DNA of 64,000 nt. Origin: Actinomyces timonensis DSM 23838. Its GTDB lineage: Bacteria; Actinomycetota; Actinomycetes; Actinomycetales; Actinomycetaceae. Below the pieces are notes generated by a model. That model saw only the letters and a program-made list of their open reading frames with translations. It was not told where the DNA came from and searched no databases. Location of the stretch: assembly GCF_000295095.1 (NCBI RefSeq), contig NZ_JH806633.1:533424-597423 (forward strand), written 5' to 3'. The position numbers and the translations under genes are program-made. Every line of letters begins with the position of its first letter. Position 1 is the stretch's first letter. Shown in pieces: positions 60,540 through 64,000 of the stretch.

Positions 60540-60564
60540 GCGCGCCCAGCGCATCCACTTCAAC

Positions 60565-60606
60565 GGAGCCGGGCCCCATCGCGAGAGCGCGGTGGGGCCC
60601 GGCTCC
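60565..60606 (+). terminator. strong terminator after PTS gene
   Basis: A 19-bp stem (60565-60583 with 60588-60606, one G-U pair) with loop AGAG lies 25 bases after the stop codon. Only two T residues follow. Confidence 0.8.
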
Positions 60607-60612
60607 TTCGCC

Positions 60613-60669
60613 GAGACCGGGCGATCAGCACCGCGAAACCGGGCGAACAGCACCGCGAGACCGGTCCGG
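60613..60669. repeat. 22-nt tandem repeats (same family as 8697-8796)
   Basis: Two complete 22-nt units of the form GAGACCGGGCGA(T/A)CAG-CACCGC, at 60613-60634 and 60635-60656, are followed by the start of a third. The order of variants (GATCAG unit then GAACAG unit) is the same as on the minus strand beside the BglG-type gene. Confidence 0.75.
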
Positions 60670-60692
60670 GGAATACGTGGCGGCAGCGCGGC

Positions 60693-61700
60693 TCAGGTCG
60701 TCCGGCCGACGACGAGCTCGACGGGGAGCTCCATCGGTGCGGTCTCCCGCTCCCGCAGCTCGACGCCGTCGTGAACCGCCTCGATCTGGGCGAGCAGCTC
60801 GGCGACGGCGCGGCGCGCGATCTGGTCGATGGGCTGGCGGATGGTGGTCAGGCCCGGCATGGCCTGGCGGACGGCCTGCGTGCCGTCGAAGCCGATGACC
60901 CGCAGGTCCTCGGGAACGCGCATGCCCGCCAGGCGCGCCCATTCCACGACGCCGGCGGCGGTGAGGTCATCGGTGGCGAATACGGCGTCGAAATGGCCGA
61001 TGCGATTGGTCAGCTCCTCGGCGATGCGCTGGGTGCGCTCCGGCTCAGGGGTGTTGAAGACGACGGCGACGATCTGGGGCTCGATGCCGGAGCGGGCCAG
61101 CGCGGCGCGGTAGCCGGCCTCGCGGCCGTTGCGGCTTCCCGTGCGCGAGGTGAGGAGCAGCGGGCGGCGCGACCCGCGCGCCAGGAGGTGCTCGGTGGCG
61201 AGGACGCCTCCCCGGGCGTTGTCGCAGCGGATATTGGGGATGGTGGGGGAGAGGTCGCGGTCGATCATGACCAGCGGCATCCTCACCGTGCCGTAGTCGG
61301 CGAGGTCCTCGTTGTGAGCCGAGGAGATGATGCCGTCCACCCTGTGGGAGACGAGCAGGTCGAGGTACTCGCGCTCGCGCTCGGCGCGCCCCTGGGAATT
61401 GCAGACGAGGATGCGGTAGCCGTGCTCCGCGAGGGCGACCTCGAGCCGTGCGGCGAGCTCGCCGAAGAAGGGAAGGGCGACCGTCGGCACGATGACGCCG
61501 ATGCTCTGGGTGGCCATGCCGTGGAGGGCGCGCGCGATCTGGTTCGGCCGGTAGTTGAGCTCCGCGATGGCGGCGCCGACCCTCTCCTTCGTCGTCTCGC
61601 TGAGGTACCCGCGGTTGTTGAGAACCCGAGACACCGTGGTCAGCGAGACACCCGCGAGCTCGGCGACGTCGGCGAGCGTCGGCTCTCGGCGCTGAGGCAC
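60693..61700 (-). CDS. LacI-family transcriptional regulator
   Basis: The 335-residue product has the LacI helix-turn-helix (TLADVAELAGVSLTTVSRVL) and hinge (NYRPNQIARALHG), then a periplasmic-binding-like sugar domain (SIGVIVPTVALPFFGEL; DAVFATDDLTAAGVVEWAR). It is convergent with the PTS EIIBCA gene and probably represses it in the absence of a sugar. The GTG start has AGGAG upstream. A TTGAG-CTCAA palindrome lies just upstream and may be its own operator. Confidence 0.92.
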   Translation of the reverse strand: MPQRREPTLADVAELAGVSLTTVSRVLNNRGYLSETTKERVGAAIAELNYRPNQIARALHGMATQSIGVIVPTVALPFFGELAARLEVALAEHGYRILVCNSQGRAEREREYLDLLVSHRVDGIISSAHNEDLADYGTVRMPLVMIDRDLSPTIPNIRCDNARGGVLATEHLLARGSRRPLLLTSRTGSRNGREAGYRAALARSGIEPQIVAVVFNTPEPERTQRIAEELTNRIGHFDAVFATDDLTAAGVVEWARLAGMRVPEDLRVIGFDGTQAVRQAMPGLTTIRQPIDQIARRAVAELLAQIEAVHDGVELRERETAPMELPVELVVGRTT

Positions 61701-61715
61701 AGCAACTCCTATGTC

Positions 61716-61732
61716 TTGAGGTCAGGACTCAA
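61716..61732. promoter_or_regulatory. candidate LacI-type operator
   Basis: TTGAG-gtcagga-CTCAA is a 17-bp palindrome centred 24 bases upstream of the LacI-family start codon. A second, unrelated hairpin (CGCGGGCA/TGCCCGCG, 61734-61755) next to it probably ends the upstream SGNH hydrolase transcript. Confidence 0.45.
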
Positions 61733-61767
61733 CCGCGGGCAAGCCTATGCCCGCGCGCGGCGCGCTG

Positions 61768-62475
61768 CTACAGCGGGACGCCGCCGTCCGACGGCGCGGC
61801 AGAGGATGGGGGAGAGGGGGCCAGATCTGGGACCATCTCGCGATAGACAGTGATCATGGCGCGGGCAATCGCCGCGTGACCGGCGTCGTTGGGGTGGATG
61901 CCGTCGATCGCGAGCTTGTTCTCATCGCCGTCGATCGCCATGCTCATGGCGTCAGTAGAGGCCAGGCCGAGGCCGGTGGCGTGGTCATGGACGAGCCGGT
62001 GGATGATGCTGAATCGCGGCCCGACGCCGAGCGCCGGGAAGTAGGGGGCGACGATCGTGGGGACGCCCGGAAGCCGCTCGGCGAGGAACGAGAGGTCATG
62101 CTCGATGGCCTGCTCGACGAGGTCGCGCTGGGAGGGCAGGAGGGCGGCGTCATTGAGGCCCAGGCAGACGGTGACCACGTCGGGCTCGGCGCGCAGGACC
62201 GTCTCGAGCCAGGTGGTGTCCCGGCACGAGGGGGAGCGGCCGCCCCCGGGCAGCTTCCCGCCGCGCCGGCAGAAGAAGCCGATGCCGTCGGCGGCCAGGC
62301 TCGCCTCGCGCCAGCGCAGGTGCTCGCAGACAAGTGACGAGAAGCGGTTGCGGGGGTGGCTGACCGATCTCCACCCCGTGACGATGGAGTCGCCGAGGAA
62401 GACGGCGGTGGGGTGGGGTGTCAATTGGGGGACCGTTGGGCCATCCGGTCCCGCTGGCGGGTCTGTGGGTGCCAT
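61768..62475 (-). CDS. SGNH/GDSL-type hydrolase
   Basis: The 235-residue product is an esterase/lipase of the SGNH fold: block I AVFLGDSIVTGW with the nucleophile Ser, block III CLGLNDAALLP with Asn, and block V DGIHPNDAGHAAIA with the catalytic Asp and His. No signal peptide is visible, so it is likely cytoplasmic. The Pro-rich ends are not conserved. Substrate unknown. It lies upstream of the LacI gene on the same strand. Confidence 0.9.
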   Translation of the reverse strand: MAPTDPPAGPDGPTVPQLTPHPTAVFLGDSIVTGWRSVSHPRNRFSSLVCEHLRWREASLAADGIGFFCRRGGKLPGGGRSPSCRDTTWLETVLRAEPDVVTVCLGLNDAALLPSQRDLVEQAIEHDLSFLAERLPGVPTIVAPYFPALGVGPRFSIIHRLVHDHATGLGLASTDAMSMAIDGDENKLAIDGIHPNDAGHAAIARAMITVYREMVPDLAPSPPSSAAPSDGGVPL

Positions 62476-62707
62476 ACGGCGAGCCTAGGCCCGCTGAGCA
62501 CGACGGCGCAGGTCGATGGGGGCGCGCGCGTGACCGCGCACTTGTGAGCGGGGCTGGACGGCTGGGCCGGGCGGTTGGATCGGGCGACGGGAAAGGAAAA
62601 ACGAGCCGCGAACACACTTATGTCATTTCGCGGCAAAGCGCCCGACTACCAGCCTCCTCTCAGGTTGCTCAGGGCTTCGACGAAGGTCGCGGTCCTAGCG
62701 TCCCATC

Positions 62708-63076
62708 ATGGCCGGAAGTAGTTCCGCTGAGACAGGGACAGGGATGTCGGAGACGATCTACATCGATGAGTCGGGAGCGCCGATCGAGGCGCCGCACGAC
62801 CGCTTCGGCGAGCTCTCGGGCGCCTTCGGTGAGGGAGTCCCGGGATCCTTGAGCCGCAGCGTCCTGGCGCCCGTGTGGCGCACCGGCATCTGCGCGGGAG
62901 CCATCCTGGCCTGCGTCGGGCTGCTCGCGATCATCCTCGGGCGCGGAGCGGCCGCGCTCGTGCTGTGGCCGCTGGGCGCCTTCGGGCTGGTCGTGGGAAC
63001 GACGATCATGATGGTGACCTTCCGGGCGCGCCGGCTGGTGCTCGCCATGGCGAGCACGGAGGAGGGGCCCGTCTGA
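62708..63076 (+). CDS. small membrane protein, two helices
   Basis: The 122-residue protein has a polar N-terminus of about 60 residues, then two hydrophobic helices (GICAGAILACVGLLAIILG and ALVLWPLGAFGLVVGTTIM) and a short basic end. I recognise no family. The ATG at 62708 has TAGCGT and six bases before it, suggesting a leaderless mRNA; ATG at 62744 with GGGACAGGG upstream is an alternative. It lies just left of the dif site. Confidence 0.7.
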   Translation: MAGSSSAETGTGMSETIYIDESGAPIEAPHDRFGELSGAFGEGVPGSLSRSVLAPVWRTGICAGAILACVGLLAIILGRGAAALVLWPLGAFGLVVGTTIMMVTFRARRLVLAMASTEEGPV

Positions 63077-63143
63077 GACGGACGGGCGAGCGGCGCCAGT
63101 CCTGGACAAGCCCGGGCAAGTGTGGCATCGCCACTCCCACCGA

Positions 63144-63171
63144 AAATGACATAATGTCCATTATCGGCGTT
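63144..63171 (-). other. dif: chromosomal dif site (XerCD recombination site)
   Basis: On the minus strand the 28 bases read as a XerC arm AACGCCGATAA, a 6-bp centre TGGACA and a XerD arm TTATGTCATTT. Both inner half-arms (GATAA and TTATGTCA) and the 11-6-11 layout match bacterial dif sites, and the core CCGATAAT...ACATTATGTCA agrees with what I recall of the actinobacterial consensus. It is AT-rich in GC-rich surroundings and intergenic. XerD is encoded at 18571-19596. Confidence 0.82.
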
Positions 63172-63246
63172 AGGTGAGTGGGTTTGGCTTCTCAGCACGA
63201 TGCTTGTTGCGGCCTCAGTGCGACGCCGTCCGGCACAATCGTGTGC

Positions 63247-63384
63247 GTGACTGATGGAAGGACTGATGCACAGACCGCCGCTGACAAGCACGACGTCATT
63301 CCCATGCGCAGGCTGACAGTGTTCACCGGAACACCGAATCTCGCCCGGTACGTCAAGCAGGAGGACGACCATGCCCTCTCCTGA
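63247..63384 (+). CDS. possible 45-residue protein or leader ORF before GNAT gene
   Basis: A GTG at 63247 follows CACAAT and seven bases, a possible leaderless start. The frame reads to a TGA that lies 14 bases inside the GNAT gene, so it could couple translation to it. No family is recognised and chance is possible. Confidence 0.25.
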   Translation: MTDGRTDAQTAADKHDVIPMRRLTVFTGTPNLARYVKQEDDHALS

Positions 63385-64000
63385 GACCAAGGGCCATGGA
63401 CGCTCCGAAGCGGTACAGACCTACGGGATCCGCCCGGCGACCATGTCGGACTCCCCCGCGATCCGCCAGATCCGCAACGCCGCCGTGCGGGAGTCCCTGG
63501 CCATCTGGACCAGCGTCGAGCAGGATCCCACTGGCGCCGAGGCCTGGCTGGCCCCCATGGTGCGGCGCGGAACGGCTCTTGTCGCCCATGTCACCGGGAG
63601 GCCGCAGGACGTCGTCGGCTTCGCGGTGGCCGGACCCTGGCACTCCTACGAGGGCTACGCCCGCACAGTCGAGGACTCGATCTACCTCAGCCCGGCCGCT
63701 CAAGGCAAAGGGCTCGGTGCCAGGCTCCTTGCCGCCCTGATCGAAGCCTCACAAAGGGCCGGAGACCGCACCATGATCGCCCTCATCGAGGCGGGTAACG
63801 TGACCTCGGTGCACCTGCACGAGCGCTATGGTTTCACCACTGTCGGCACTATCCCGCAGGCCGGCGAGAAGCACGGTCAGGTCCTCGACCTGACCCTCAT
63901 GAGCCGTTACCTGAAAGGACCCACCATGTGCGGCAGCCAGAACAAGCCCATCGACGGCGACAGCCTCCGATGTGTTGACGCCGACCAGTCCATCGAGCTC
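63371..64000 (+). CDS. GNAT-family N-acetyltransferase (3'-truncated by window)
   Basis: The frame starts at ATG 63371 with CAGGAGGACG upstream and is still open at the last base (210 codons). Residues about 18-180 form a GNAT acetyltransferase of the phosphinothricin acetyltransferase type: IRPATMSDSPAIRQIRNAAV, then SIYLSPAAQGKGLGARLLAAL (acetyl-CoA loop, in part) and VTSVHLHERYGFTTVGTIPQ. Such proteins normally stop after a segment like LDLTLMSRYL. Here the frame runs on into GPTMCGSQNKPIDGDSLRCV, so it is either a fusion with a second domain or there is read-through of a missing stop. The internal ATG of that part has GAAAGGA upstream. Confidence 0.85.
   Translation, partial: MPSPETKGHGRSEAVQTYGIRPATMSDSPAIRQIRNAAVRESLAIWTSVEQDPTGAEAWLAPMVRRGTALVAHVTGRPQDVVGFAVAGPWHSYEGYARTVEDSIYLSPAAQGKGLGARLLAALIEASQRAGDRTMIALIEAGNVTSVHLHERYGFTTVGTIPQAGEKHGQVLDLTLMSRYLKGPTMCGSQNKPIDGDSLRCVDADQSIEL

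Overview
The window is high-GC actinobacterial chromosomal DNA, most like Actinomyces/Schaalia or a close relative. The grounds are the codon bias, the orders rapZ-yvcK-whiA-gap-pgk-tpiA-secG and xerD-parA-scpA-scpB-rluB-tyrA-cmk/der, a zwf-opcA-pgl operon, and a garA-ftsR-nuclease-merR cluster. The lifestyle looks saccharolytic: two PTS permeases of the glucoside/sucrose class, a GH1 phospho-glucosidase, a GH31 glucosidase and sugar-phosphate phosphatases. Species identity cannot be fixed from the sequence alone.

Layout. 1-1.95 kb: 3' end of a UDPGP-type UTP-glucose-1-phosphate uridylyltransferase, a 658-bp gene-free stretch holding a 120-bp terminal-inverted-repeat element, and four tRNA genes (Val on minus; Gly, Cys, Val on plus). 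1.98-5.0 kb: uvrC and a divergent-side HAD phosphatase. 5.1-9.7 kb: an aryl-beta-glucoside operon (PTS IIBCA, 6-phospho-beta-glucosidase, BglG/LicT antiterminator) with a clear RAT/terminator switch in its leader. 9.8-14.7 kb: an orphan molbindin, purT, then rapZ-yvcK-whiA. 14.9-18.6 kb: gap, pgk, tpiA, secG. 18.6-27.9 kb: xerD, parA, scpA, scpB, rluB, tyrA, a fused cytidylate kinase-Der GTPase, and an LtrA-like membrane protein bracketed by two copies of the der 3' end.

28-35.9 kb is the more accessory part: a VOC protein, an AT-richer membrane pentapeptide-repeat protein, pgi, a MoeB-rhodanese protein, tRNA-Pro, a HicA/HicB-like pair, an IS1634-type transposase remnant and an unrecognised 388-residue protein. 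35.9-45.8 kb: GH31 glucosidase, a TetR-regulated drug-efflux pair with twin operators, a HAD phosphatase, an esterase, an S4 protein, a secreted HNH nuclease and an aldo/keto reductase. 45.8-50.9 kb: the oxidative pentose phosphate genes, pgl-opcA-zwf on minus and gnd on plus. 50.9-58.2 kb: pepN, garA, ftsR, bifunctional nuclease, merR and a short Hsp70. 58.5-61.7 kb: a second PTS IIBCA and its LacI regulator. The right end holds an SGNH hydrolase, a small membrane protein, a very good chromosomal dif site (63144-63171) and a GNAT gene that runs off the window.

Functionally, sugars enter through the two PTS permeases as phosphosugars and feed Pgi, Gap/Pgk/Tpi and the Zwf/OpcA/Pgl/Gnd branch that all lie here, so much of central carbon metabolism is in this window. 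A second theme is chromosome biology: XerD, ParA, ScpA, ScpB and WhiA are encoded here, together with a candidate dif site on which Xer recombinases would act. The most notable non-gene signals are the dif site, the RAT switch, two unrelated tandem/inverted intergenic repeat families (22-nt and 19-nt periods), the duplicated der end around ltrA, candidate CTG start codons, and a recurring TANNNT-six-bases-start arrangement suggesting leaderless mRNAs.
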